Shown here piece after piece: positions 41,735 to 50,460 of a stretch of DNA of 64,000 bases (position 1 is the first letter of the stretch; every line of letters starts with the position of its first letter). The DNA comes from Pseudanabaena sp. FACHB-1998 (GTDB lineage: Bacteria > Cyanobacteriota > Cyanobacteriia > Pseudanabaenales > Pseudanabaenaceae), in the NCBI RefSeq assembly GCF_014696355.1, contig NZ_JACJQA010000043.1, positions 1 through 64,000 of the forward strand, in the 5' to 3' direction. The notes under the pieces were generated by a model. The model had not been told where the DNA came from, did not search any database, and worked only from the letters and a program-made list of their open reading frames with translations. The position numbers and the translations under genes are program-made.

Positions 41735-41802
41735 ATATCGTCAGCTTTGTGGGCATACAAACTCCAAAATCGATTGCTGCCACTCGATTTTGGGATTGGC
41801 AA

Positions 41803-42885
41803 TTAAAGATCGGGAAAAGCTTCGGCGATCGCAGGATAGACAATTTGCCCATTTTGAATATTTACGCCTTTGGCTAAAGCCCGATCGCGGGCGATCGCAT
41901 CTAACCCCAAATCAGCTAAGGCACAGGTATAGGGCAAAGTGGCATTAACCAAAGCTTGAGTAGCCGTCCAAGGAACGGCTCCCGGCATATTCGGGACACC
42001 ATAATGCAATACGCCTTCCGCCTCGTAAATAGGCTCGGTGTGGGAAGTGGGGCGCACCGTTTCAATGCAGCCGCCTTGGTCTACCGCCACATCGACAATG
42101 ACTGAATGCGATCGCATTCTTGCCACCAAATCGCGAGACACCAAAGTCGGAGCGCGTCTGCCCGTAATTAACACAGCCCCGATGACCAAATCTGCGGATA
42201 GTACCGACTCAGTAATATTGAAGGCATTGCTATAGAGGAGTTGTACACGAGAGCCAAAGAGGGATTCTAACTCGCCTAGTCGTTGCAGACTGACATCTAA
42301 AATAGTCACCCTTGCTCCCAAGCCGATCGCCATTCTCGCCGCTTCTGTCCCCACTACGCCGCCACCAAGCACGACCACATGCCCCGATCGCACCCCCGGG
42401 ATACCACCGAGTAAAACCCCACTGCCCCCCTGTTGTTTGGTCAGATAATGCGCTCCAAACTGAACCGATAGGCGACCTGCAATAATGCTCATCGGTACGA
42501 GCAAAGGTAATTGACCATTATCTAACTGCACCGTTTCATAGGCGATGCAGGTTGCGCCAGATTTCAGTAAAGCCTCGGTTAATTGGCGATCGGCGGCAAG
42601 ATGCAGATAGGTAAACAAAATTAAATCTGGATGCAGTAAGTCATATTCGCTAGGTAAGGGTTCCTTGACCTTAACCACCATTTGCTGGGCATAGACTTCC
42701 TGTGGTGTGGCGACGATCTTCGCCCCCGCTTGCAGATATTCGGCATCACTAAAACCAGAGCCAACCCCAGCATTAGTTTCGATAAAAACTTGGTGCGATC
42801 GCGCAGTTAGGGTAGCCACTCCCGCAGGAGTGAGTCCAACTCGAAATTCTCGATCCTTAATTTCTTTGGGTACACCAATTCTCAT
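41803..42885 (-). CDS. ald: Alanine dehydrogenase
   Basis: It interconverts L-alanine and pyruvate plus ammonia with NAD. The 360-residue form begins at ATG 42885 (MRIGVPKEIKDREFRVGLTP), with AGGAGAG upstream. The longer frame to 42924 lies inside the neighbouring gene. Conserved features include Arg15 and Lys in VVKVKEPL for pyruvate, His in FTYLHLAAD, and the NAD fold GGGVVGTEAARMA. The start overlaps the stop of the upstream hybrid kinase gene as ATGA. Confidence 0.95.
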   Translation of the reverse strand: MRIGVPKEIKDREFRVGLTPAGVATLTARSHQVFIETNAGVGSGFSDAEYLQAGAKIVATPQEVYAQQMVVKVKEPLPSEYDLLHPDLILFTYLHLAADRQLTEALLKSGATCIAYETVQLDNGQLPLLVPMSIIAGRLSVQFGAHYLTKQQGGSGVLLGGIPGVRSGHVVVLGGGVVGTEAARMAIGLGARVTILDVSLQRLGELESLFGSRVQLLYSNAFNITESVLSADLVIGAVLITGRRAPTLVSRDLVARMRSHSVIVDVAVDQGGCIETVRPTSHTEPIYEAEGVLHYGVPNMPGAVPWTATQALVNATLPYTCALADLGLDAIARDRALAKGVNIQNGQIVYPAIAEAFPDL

Positions 42886-45185
42886 TCTTGTCTCTCCTGT
42901 GGATGATGTCGTTGCGATCGCCATAGTGCAGCTATTAATAGATCTACCTTAACGGGTTTGCTAAGGTAATCATTCATGCCACTGGCTAAACAGGCAAGGC
43001 GATCGCTCTCCATCGCATTAGCCGTCATCGCAATAATATAAGGACGCTTCGGCACATCGATCTCAGAGACAATATGGCGAGTCGTCTCCAACCCATCCAT
43101 CATAGGCATATGCACATCCATTAAAACTACATCATAAAATTGCCTATGTAGCGCCTCCAAAACCTTTAAGCCATTTTCGGCAATATCGACCGTATACCCC
43201 AGTCGGCTCAACATTTTACAAGCTACCTTTTGATTAACGATATTATCTTCAGCTAATAGAATATTTAAGGGCAGTTTTCTTGCTAAATCTTCATCAAAAA
43301 TAGACTTTTCCCTTGATTTAGAACTTTGGTAGGTATGGAAAGAAGGAAAAGACTGAAGATCGGGCACTTCTAGCAGCAGAGACAATCGAAAGGTAGTACC
43401 GACCCCCTTTTTGCTGGTGACGGTAATTTTGCTATCCATCATCTTGGCAATCTTTTGGCTGATAGCTAATCCTAATCCTGTACCTTGAACCTGAAATTTG
43501 CTTTCTCCCACTTGCTCAAAGGGCAGAAAAATTGCTTCTAATTGTTCAGTTTCAAGCCCTATGCCCGAATCTTCTACTTCAAAATTAAGGGTGATCGAAG
43601 AATTAGATAAAACTACATCGGCGATCGCCGACTGATAGCAAGAAACCCGAAAAATAACATAGCCTTTATTCGTAAACTTAACGGCATTACTCAATAAATT
43701 AAGCAAGATTTGTCTTAAACGTTTGCCATCGACACGAATTAAAGGCGGTAAATCAGAGGAGAAATGGTAAAGAAAATCAATATTTTTCTGATTAGCTTGC
43801 ACTTGAATTATTTTTACTAAATTATTGAGAAATAAAACTAAAGAAATTTCCTGAATATAAAGCTCCATTTTGCCAGCTTCTATTTTAGAAATATCTAAAA
43901 TATCTTCAATTAAATTTAGTAAATGATTACCCGAATCATAGATAGTTTGGATATCTTTTTTTTCTTGGATATCCATGTTTTTAGAATCCTGTAAAAGCTG
44001 CACTAGCCCTAAAATTGCATTTAGAGGGGTTCGCAATTCATGACTCATATTAGAGAGGAATTCAGTTTTAGTGCGACTGGCGGCTTCAGCAATCTTTTTT
44101 GATTCAGTCAATTCGACATTTTGCTGCTCTAGCATTAAGGTAGTTCTATCCAGACTAGATCTACTATTTTCAAGCTGAATTGATTTGTCAATTAGTCGCG
44201 ATCGCGAATGTAATAGATTCGCGATCGCCTGTTGTTTTTCCGATAAAACTGCTCCTAAACTCAATGTTGTAACGACTATAACGATAATAAATATCTGTAA
44301 TAAAATCAAAGAATAACTAGCATCAAAGCTTGTAAATGCACCTAAGCCTTTAACTGTTCCCGAAACAGCAATAGTAGTCATTACAACTATTAAGGTAGTT
44401 GCCCATAGTTGTCCGAATCTAATTATTGCCCAAAACAAACAAGGTATTAATATATATTCTAAATTTAAGCTTTGATAAAAAGAAGAAATACTAATCCAAA
44501 CGACAATTAATAGTAAAGCAATCGCTTCTGGAAATTTCTGAAGAATCACTATTTGGATTTTTTGTCGTTCTGTTTTTGATAAGAACTTTTGATTGTCAAT
44601 TCTCTGCTTATAAAACTCATACAAACTCAGCAGCATGGGCGTAAAAATACAGATTCCTGCGACATTAGAAATCCACCAAGTCACCCATACGGACGGGAAC
44701 TTAGCCCAAAATAAATTTCCCCCTAAACACAAACATAAAACTCCTACCGTGGCATTAATCGTCGGCGCTAAAAATCCTGTTAATGCCAAAAAACGATAAA
44801 CGTGCGCTAATTTTAATAGGGGATTTCGCCCTTTAATTGACTTTCTTAAAAGATAGCTCCCCAGCCAAGCCCCCATGCTTGTCCCGATCGCAATTCCTAA
44901 AACTTGTAGACAGGAGGCGATCGCCGTATATAAATTGTCAGAATTAAAAAAAGCCCAGATATTTGCTAAAAATGAGCCAATTAATACTCCTGGTAAGATT
45001 TGGATGCCGAAAATGAGAATCGCCGCCGAAGCAAAGCCGTCGGGCGGCCAAACGGGAGTAACTGATTGCGGCGTAGAGGCAATATGCCGTGATAGCTCTG
45101 CTGTGCCATAGTAAATTAAGGCAAGTATGGCAATCGCTACGATACGTGGGAATGATTTTAGTCGTTGCTGCGAGAGAACAAACAT
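42882..45185 (-). CDS. MASE1-sensor hybrid histidine kinase
   Basis: This is a 767-residue membrane kinase. Residues 1-305 form a MASE1-type domain with about eight helices (SVTPVWPPDGFASAAIL is its signature). A coiled-coil of about 70 residues leads to HisKA with the phosphorylated His in NMSHELRTPLNA (near 393), HATPase_c (DSGIGLE, GTGLGLAIS) and a C-terminal receiver with Asp in VVLMDVHMPMMDG. All catalytic residues are intact. The signal is unknown. The stop overlaps the ald start, so kinase and alanine dehydrogenase are translationally coupled, an unusual pairing. Confidence 0.92.
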   Translation of the reverse strand: MFVLSQQRLKSFPRIVAIAILALIYYGTAELSRHIASTPQSVTPVWPPDGFASAAILIFGIQILPGVLIGSFLANIWAFFNSDNLYTAIASCLQVLGIAIGTSMGAWLGSYLLRKSIKGRNPLLKLAHVYRFLALTGFLAPTINATVGVLCLCLGGNLFWAKFPSVWVTWWISNVAGICIFTPMLLSLYEFYKQRIDNQKFLSKTERQKIQIVILQKFPEAIALLLIVVWISISSFYQSLNLEYILIPCLFWAIIRFGQLWATTLIVVMTTIAVSGTVKGLGAFTSFDASYSLILLQIFIIVIVVTTLSLGAVLSEKQQAIANLLHSRSRLIDKSIQLENSRSSLDRTTLMLEQQNVELTESKKIAEAASRTKTEFLSNMSHELRTPLNAILGLVQLLQDSKNMDIQEKKDIQTIYDSGNHLLNLIEDILDISKIEAGKMELYIQEISLVLFLNNLVKIIQVQANQKNIDFLYHFSSDLPPLIRVDGKRLRQILLNLLSNAVKFTNKGYVIFRVSCYQSAIADVVLSNSSITLNFEVEDSGIGLETEQLEAIFLPFEQVGESKFQVQGTGLGLAISQKIAKMMDSKITVTSKKGVGTTFRLSLLLEVPDLQSFPSFHTYQSSKSREKSIFDEDLARKLPLNILLAEDNIVNQKVACKMLSRLGYTVDIAENGLKVLEALHRQFYDVVLMDVHMPMMDGLETTRHIVSEIDVPKRPYIIAMTANAMESDRLACLASGMNDYLSKPVKVDLLIAALWRSQRHHPQERQE

Positions 45186-45408
45186 CTTTCCCCCATACTT
45201 CTTCTTAATAATGTAGAAATCGCAAGTTAATTAGAAAGTTAGATAATTTGCAAACCTATATTCTTAAGATTTTGACAGACAATCGAACTATACCATCACA
45301 TTAAAACCTATATTTTTGGAAGGTTAATTTGATTTTTAGATGTTTATAAATTCCTAACATCCCCCTTAACCATAGGTAAAGGATACTAGCCCCTAAAAAC
45401 CTAAAAAT

Positions 45409-46050
45409 TTAGATCTCTTTGAAAGTATCTTTTAAAACTGTACGGGCTGCTAGTTGACTTCTGGTAGAAGATAAAATTTCTGCTTCGCGGCGCAACCGAG
45501 CGGCTGTATCGCAAGTTTCGAGTAGTGATTGCTGCTCCAAACTTGCACCTTGAAAGTTACTGGCAACCCAGTAGGACAATTCAACGGGACTACGAGGAAT
45601 TTTAGGTAGCTCAATTTCTTGATCGGTGAGCTTTTGAGATAAACGAATTACGTCATTTAGCAATTCACGGACTTCGGTGGCAAGTAAATAGGGGGCATCA
45701 TTGCTTGGTTCGTCTTGAATCCATTCTACTAAGCCCACACGGTAAGGAGTTTCGCGCACATACTCCAATACGCGAAAACGCTGCTGCCCCATAGTCAAAA
45801 TTTTGAAGCGATCGTCTGGTAAACGGTGATATTGCAAGATTTGAGCGACACATCCGACGTTAGCAGGTTTACCTGTTTCTGAGTCCCACATGAGTACGCC
45901 AAACATGCGATCGCTTTCCAGCACTGTATTGATCATCATGCGATAGCGATATTCAAAAATATGTAGAGGTAGTGATTGTCCGGGGAACAGGACTAACTCT
46001 GGTAGAGGGAAGAGAGGTAATTCTCGAACGGAAACCGATGATGAAGTCAT
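45409..46050 (-). CDS. LON substrate-binding-domain protein
   Basis: This 213-residue protein is made of the Lon N-terminal (LAN/PUA-like) domain alone, without AAA or protease domains. It begins ELPLFPLPELVLFPG, with LPLHIFEYRYRMM, FGVLMWD and GCVAQI typical of the family. The ATG at 46050 is preferred over the GTG at 46068 because neither has a clear ribosome site and the extra six residues are not conserved. Stand-alone LON-domain proteins are common in cyanobacteria; function unknown. Confidence 0.88.
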   Translation of the reverse strand: MTSSSVSVRELPLFPLPELVLFPGQSLPLHIFEYRYRMMINTVLESDRMFGVLMWDSETGKPANVGCVAQILQYHRLPDDRFKILTMGQQRFRVLEYVRETPYRVGLVEWIQDEPSNDAPYLLATEVRELLNDVIRLSQKLTDQEIELPKIPRSPVELSYWVASNFQGASLEQQSLLETCDTAARLRREAEILSSTRSQLAARTVLKDTFKEI

Positions 46051-46208
46051 TGTGGCTAAACTTGACACTAGTTAAGACGTTCTTCTTAGTTTAGCTTGAG
46101 TTTTATGGCTGTTGTTAGTATTTGCGATCGTAAAGGCATAAAGTTAGTAAGCAATAGTACCGTAGGAATAAAGGTGCGGAAGATTAGGGGGATATTTAAT
46201 AGCAAATC

Positions 46209-46263
46209 AAAACCGAAAACAAAAGAGGCGGCGCGAAGCGCCGCCTCTTTTGTTTTCGGTTTT
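46209..46263. terminator. Perfect 26-bp hairpin after ndhD
   Basis: The arm AAAACCGAAAACAAAAGAGG plus CGGCGC pairs completely with the right arm around a GAA loop. It is among the longest perfect stems in the window. Confidence 0.9.
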
Positions 46264-46267
46264 GAGG

Positions 46268-47791
46268 TTAACCAATATTGGAGACTTGGCTAACTGAGGT
46301 GAGGTTAGGCGCGATCGCCTTGGCAGAACTCTCGATCAAGTTGGTGGCAACGTTAGGCAATAGCCCAAAGAAGACAATGATCAAGGCAAGGGCGATCGCA
46401 GGAAATTTCTCTTGCCACTGCGCGAAGGGAATCGAAGTAATCGGCTGATCGCTGCCATCCTTACGAACTGAGAATCGTCCAAAAAATACGCGATCGAGCA
46501 TGATCAAAAAGTAGACGGCAGTTAAACCAGTCCCAATCATACAAAGCAGAGTTTGCACAGGGAAAACCGCAAATCCACTACGGAAAATTATAAACTCCGC
46601 GATAAATCCCACCATCCCCGGCGTACCCGCACTTGCCATCGCCGCCAAAATCATCAGCGAACCTGTCACGGGTAGACCCCGCTCAGGATTAAGCAAACCA
46701 TTGAGGGAGTTAAGATTGCGGGTTCCTGTTTTCTTGTAAACGATACCCACCAAAATAAATAACAACGCCGAAATTAAGCCATGACTGACCATTTGGAAGG
46801 TTGCACCCAAAAGGGATAGAGGCGTGGCGGTGGCTAGGGCTAGTAAAATATAACCCATGTGACCAACGGAGCTGTAGGCAACCATTTTTTTCATGTCCGT
46901 TTGGTTAATCGCCGTCAGACAGCCATAAATGACACTGACCACCGCCCAACCTGCGAGAAATGGGGCGATCGCTTGCCAAGCGTCGGGCAGTAACCCTAAA
47001 CCAAAGCGCAATAGTCCATAGGTTCCTAATTTCAGGAGAACCCCTGCGAGTAGGGTGGAAACGGGTGTAGAAGCTTCGACGTGGGCATCGGGTAGCCACG
47101 TATGCAATGGCACAATCGGAATTTTGATACCAAAACCGATAATTAGCAAAATTAGCAAAATCCCTTTTGTGCTTTGGGAAATATTTTCCAGATGTAAGTC
47201 TTGATAGTTAAAGGTGAGAGCAAAAGTACTGCCATCGCCACTGCCTAGAGCCGCCATCCCAAAGAAAGCCGCTAAAATCAATACCCCTGAAATCGCGGTA
47301 TAAATTAAGAACTTGGTAGCTGCATAGCCCCGTCTCTCGCCGCCCCATATAGAGATCAAAAGATATAGAGGAATCAGTTCGACTTCAAAGAAAAGGAAAA
47401 ACAGGAGGAGATTTTCAGCTAAGAAGGCTCCATTCACGCCCCCCCCAATGATCAGCATCAGAGGAAAATACAGTCTTGGACGTTGAATGTCGGTACTGAT
47501 ATAAATGGCAATACTCAGCAGTAATCCGTTAAGTAGTACGAGCGGGAAGGCTAAGCCATCTATGCCAAGGCGATAACTCAAGCCAATCTGATCTAACCAA
47601 GGGAGGGATTCTCTCAATTGCATTGAGGAAGCACCCATATCAAATTTGGTGAGCAAAAATAATGACCAGCCGAAGGTGGCGATCGCGATCGCTAAGGAGA
47701 TTTTGCGTAACTGTTTGGAGTCGAGAACTCCTCCCAATAAAACCACCAAAAGCGCCCCAGCGATGGGAATCCAGATTAAGGTACTTAGCAT
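46268..47791 (-). CDS. ndhD: NAD(P)H dehydrogenase-1 subunit D (NdhD, CO2-uptake type)
   Basis: This is a proton-pumping membrane subunit of NDH-1 with 507 residues and about 14 helices. The family signatures KIPIVPLHTWLPDAHVEASTPVS and VAYSSVGHMGYI are present, with the key Lys and Glu in the transmembrane segments. Pairing with an ndhF of the F3/F4 type upstream places it with NDH-1MS/MS' complexes, which couple electron flow to CO2 hydration. I cannot separate D3 from D4 by eye. No cupA or cupB gene is next to it. Confidence 0.88.
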   Translation of the reverse strand: MLSTLIWIPIAGALLVVLLGGVLDSKQLRKISLAIAIATFGWSLFLLTKFDMGASSMQLRESLPWLDQIGLSYRLGIDGLAFPLVLLNGLLLSIAIYISTDIQRPRLYFPLMLIIGGGVNGAFLAENLLLFFLFFEVELIPLYLLISIWGGERRGYAATKFLIYTAISGVLILAAFFGMAALGSGDGSTFALTFNYQDLHLENISQSTKGILLILLIIGFGIKIPIVPLHTWLPDAHVEASTPVSTLLAGVLLKLGTYGLLRFGLGLLPDAWQAIAPFLAGWAVVSVIYGCLTAINQTDMKKMVAYSSVGHMGYILLALATATPLSLLGATFQMVSHGLISALLFILVGIVYKKTGTRNLNSLNGLLNPERGLPVTGSLMILAAMASAGTPGMVGFIAEFIIFRSGFAVFPVQTLLCMIGTGLTAVYFLIMLDRVFFGRFSVRKDGSDQPITSIPFAQWQEKFPAIALALIIVFFGLLPNVATNLIESSAKAIAPNLTSVSQVSNIG

Positions 47792-47992
47792 AAGGAAAAA
47801 AGAAAAAAGAATTTATGATGAATTTAAAATCTGAATTTTTATTTAATTCAATTTAAGCAGAGCGCAGATCTGCCCTCATTTCCCATTCGCTTCTCCCGCA
47901 GGAGAAGGGGAGCAAAACCCTATTTTTTCCTTATTCCCCTCTCCTACGGGAGAGGGGCTAGGGGTGAGGGCTTGACGCGCACATAACACCAT
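47792..47992. other. Gap inside the ndhF-ndhD operon with a dispersed repeat
   Basis: This 201-bp gap holds an inverted-repeat segment of the CCCTCACCCCTAGCCCC type (47881-47972). Confidence 0.6.
47881..47972 (-). repeat. CCCCTCTCC(CGNA)GGAGAGGGG-type dispersed repeat
   Basis: Two adjacent hairpins, CTTCTCC-CGCA-GGAGAAG and CCCCTCTCC-TACG-GGAGAGGGG, lie beside CTAGGGGTGAGGG. On the minus strand this reads CCCTCACCCCTAGCCCC, a dispersed motif I have met in many cyanobacterial genomes. Confidence 0.65.
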
Positions 47993-49864
47993 TTATTTAA
48001 GTCCGTAAAAGGCGGCAAACCCAATCACAATTAATCCAATCATGATCGTCAAGACATATTGCTGTAAGCGACCTGTGACTGTATATTTCAAGCTCTCACC
48101 GCTCAAAATCGAGGCTAAGCCAAAGAAGTTAACCGTGCCATCAACAAGATAGCGATCGATCCAAGCAAGGAGCCGAGAACCGCCACCCACAATAAGAACT
48201 ACCGTATATTTATAAATTGCTTGCACATAAAGGTCATAGGCTAACAAGTCCTGTAAGGCTTTCCATGAGCTACGCAAAAGTTTTGGTGGCATGGGTACGG
48301 AGCTTCCCGTCTCATAGGGCTTGATGTAGATATATGCACCTATACCAAAACCGACTAAGCCTGAAGCTGCAAGTACGACACTGCCCCAAATATCTACTGT
48401 ATTTAAGTCAATATCTACAAAATTCCAAGATGGCAAGAGGATTGGAACCAGTAACGTAATGATCGTAAGGGAAACTAGGGGAATGGCTACTTGCCACGAA
48501 ACTTCAGGAGCGCGACGGGTTTTCGGCTGGATTGGTCCAAGGAAGACGAGGGCAAAAATCCGCATCAAGCCAAAGGCAGTAATGCAATTAACGGCTAGGG
48601 CGATCGCAATTAGCCAAGGTTCGCTATTCCAGAAGGTTTCTTCCCAACGCAACAGCGTCCAAAATCCGCCAAAGGGCAACATCGCCACCAGACTTAAGGA
48701 GCCGACAATAAATCCCATTAGGGTTGCAGGCATTCGGGTTTTGATGCCGCCCATTTCTGTAAGATCTTGAGTCACGGTGGTCATCATCACTGCTCCCGAA
48801 CTGAGGAATAGCAAAGACTTGCTAATGCCATGGCTAAAGAGTAAGCCTAGGGCTAGTTCAGGCTCTTGCATACCGACAGCAATGAAGACCAGACCGAGAT
48901 AGGCACTGGTAGAGTGGGACAGGGCGCGTTTCATATCGACTTGGGCGATCGCCACTAACGTAGTCCCGATCGCCGTAATTGCGCCGATGATCACAGAAAC
49001 CTGAGCTGCCACGGGAAATAGGGATAAAACGGGCTGAAACTTGATCAATACGTAGGCTCCCGCACCCACCACTACCGAATTTCGCAAAATCGAAGCGGGG
49101 TTGGGACCCTCCATCGCTTCATCGAGCCAGAGGTGCAACGGAAATTGAGCGCATTTGCCCAAAGGACCAGCAATTAGTGCTAGTCCTAATAATGTTCCGA
49201 ATTGTTGATGCTCAGCAAAATAGGCGATCGTTTGCGGATTCGCCGCCCATTCCTTTAAATCTGTAAAATTTAGGCTATCGGTTAAATTTGATAGCGTCAC
49301 TACAGCCATTAGCAAAAATAAATCACCGACGCGCTTTGTCCAGAAAGCATCCCGAGCCGCCGTTACCACCAGAGGCTGAGCATACCAAAATCCCACTAGT
49401 AAATAGGTGGACAGGGTGAGCATTTCGAGGAGGGCATAGCTAAAAAATAGGGAGTCGCTAAAGGCGATGCCTGTAATTGCGGCTTCAAAAAAGCCAATTA
49501 ATGCACAAAATCTGGCGATCGCCCAATCAGTTTCCAGTGAGCCGAGTCCATAGACTTGCGAAATTAAGCTCATCGTGGCGATCATCACCGAAGCCCCCAC
49601 GCTGATTTCCGAAATATCAAACGAGAAGGCAATATTTAAATCGAAGGATTGAAACCAAGTAAATTCAACTTGTTTCGCAGGTTCACCCCAAATCGAGGTT
49701 AAAAGCACACAACTATGTACTAGCGCCAGTGCCGTCATCAACATATTGAGATAAGCCGCAGGACGTGGGCCAGTCCGTCGCACTAACCTGAGTGACCAAG
49801 GTAGGGTGATGCCTGCGCCCAGCAAACCATAGCAAGGAAGTAGCCAAGCTGTTTCTAGGATCAT
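47993..49864 (-). CDS. ndhF: NAD(P)H dehydrogenase-1 subunit F (NdhF3/NdhF4 type)
   Basis: This is a NuoL/MrpA-type antiporter-like subunit of 623 residues. The N-terminus (RRTGPRPAAYLNMLMTALALVHS) and the segment FFEAAITGIAFSDSLFFSYALLEMLTLSTYLLVGFWYAQPL with TKRVGDLFLLM match the NdhF3/F4 branch of CO2-uptake complexes, not the respiratory NdhF1. The conserved Glu-Lys pairs are present (HLWLDEAMEGPNPASILRNSVVVGAG). The C-terminal lateral helix region is shortened, as in this branch. It is upstream of ndhD in one transcription unit. Confidence 0.88.
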   Translation of the reverse strand: MILETAWLLPCYGLLGAGITLPWSLRLVRRTGPRPAAYLNMLMTALALVHSCVLLTSIWGEPAKQVEFTWFQSFDLNIAFSFDISEISVGASVMIATMSLISQVYGLGSLETDWAIARFCALIGFFEAAITGIAFSDSLFFSYALLEMLTLSTYLLVGFWYAQPLVVTAARDAFWTKRVGDLFLLMAVVTLSNLTDSLNFTDLKEWAANPQTIAYFAEHQQFGTLLGLALIAGPLGKCAQFPLHLWLDEAMEGPNPASILRNSVVVGAGAYVLIKFQPVLSLFPVAAQVSVIIGAITAIGTTLVAIAQVDMKRALSHSTSAYLGLVFIAVGMQEPELALGLLFSHGISKSLLFLSSGAVMMTTVTQDLTEMGGIKTRMPATLMGFIVGSLSLVAMLPFGGFWTLLRWEETFWNSEPWLIAIALAVNCITAFGLMRIFALVFLGPIQPKTRRAPEVSWQVAIPLVSLTIITLLVPILLPSWNFVDIDLNTVDIWGSVVLAASGLVGFGIGAYIYIKPYETGSSVPMPPKLLRSSWKALQDLLAYDLYVQAIYKYTVVLIVGGGSRLLAWIDRYLVDGTVNFFGLASILSGESLKYTVTGRLQQYVLTIMIGLIVIGFAAFYGLK

Positions 49865-50033
49865 TGATTCTACTATAGAGTTTTTACTATGTTTATATTA
49901 AGATCTATCAAATATTTTAAAAGTTTACATCAAAACGCTTCGTGTCTAGAAGGCTATCTAATCCAGAGATTGGCGGTACAAAGTACTACCATTATCATGA
50001 ATATTGGTAAGCGGCGAAACTGCGTACCAATAT

Positions 50034-50393
50034 TCATGAAGTATGCATTTGACAATACTTTTGCAAAGTGACAAAGCGATCGCTTATCTGTTGATGGCGC
50101 TTCTGCCAAGTGGCGAGACTACGCGAAGTTTGCAACATACTTAAGTCCACCCCTAGCATTTTTAGCTGCTTATCAATTTCTACTTGCAAAGATAGGTGAG
50201 GGGGCGTGACCTCTAAACTGGTATTTACAATTTGCTGCTGAAAAAAAGCTTGGATTTCCTTAAGCGATCGCTGCCAATCTTGAGCGATCGCAGGTGCGGG
50301 TTCTGGTTGAGAAGCGATCGCTGTTTGCAGAGATTCTAGGCGATCTTGTAAATCAAGAATGAGATTTAAATAGGATTCTGACAATTCAACCAC
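50034..50393 (-). CDS. Small coiled-coil protein, PatD-like
   Basis: This 119-residue helical protein begins at GTG. The AFFQQQIVN segment, then LSLQVEIDKQLKMLGVDLSMLQTSR and TWQKRHQQISDRFVTLQKYC, resemble the cyanobacterial PatD family, which regulates heterocyst frequency and interacts with FtsZ in heterocyst formers. In a strain without heterocysts it would have another role, perhaps in division. The match is by memory of the pattern and needs a profile search. Confidence 0.45.
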   Translation of the reverse strand: MVELSESYLNLILDLQDRLESLQTAIASQPEPAPAIAQDWQRSLKEIQAFFQQQIVNTSLEVTPPHLSLQVEIDKQLKMLGVDLSMLQTSRSLATWQKRHQQISDRFVTLQKYCQMHTS

Positions 50394-50409
50394 CTTGTAA
50401 TATTGAATT

Positions 50410-50460
50410 AAGGAAAAATTTTAAAAGCATTGCTTCGCAATGCTTTTAAAATTTTTCCTT
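50410..50460. terminator. Perfect 24-bp hairpin overlapping the hemagglutinin-type gene end
   Basis: An A/T-rich 24-bp arm closes on GCATTGC-TTC-GCAATGC. The stop of the minus-strand gene ending at 50446 and its last codons lie in the right arm. Confidence 0.9.

Larger units (their letters stand above)
41499..41802. other. Intergenic region with two palindromes
   Basis: About 300 bp hold a perfect 23-bp hairpin at 41617-41665 and a second inverted repeat at 41688-41729. No gene was found, and short frames here are made by the palindromes. Confidence 0.6.

Noticed and set aside
41611-41802. 63-codon minus-strand frame downstream of ald
   Set aside because: It is formed by the palindromes at 41617-41665 and 41688-41734 and has no recognisable protein features.
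46096-46293. 65-codon plus-strand frame before ndhD's end
   Set aside because: It reads through the 26-bp palindrome at 46209-46263 and into ndhD's tail, with no family similarity or ribosome site.
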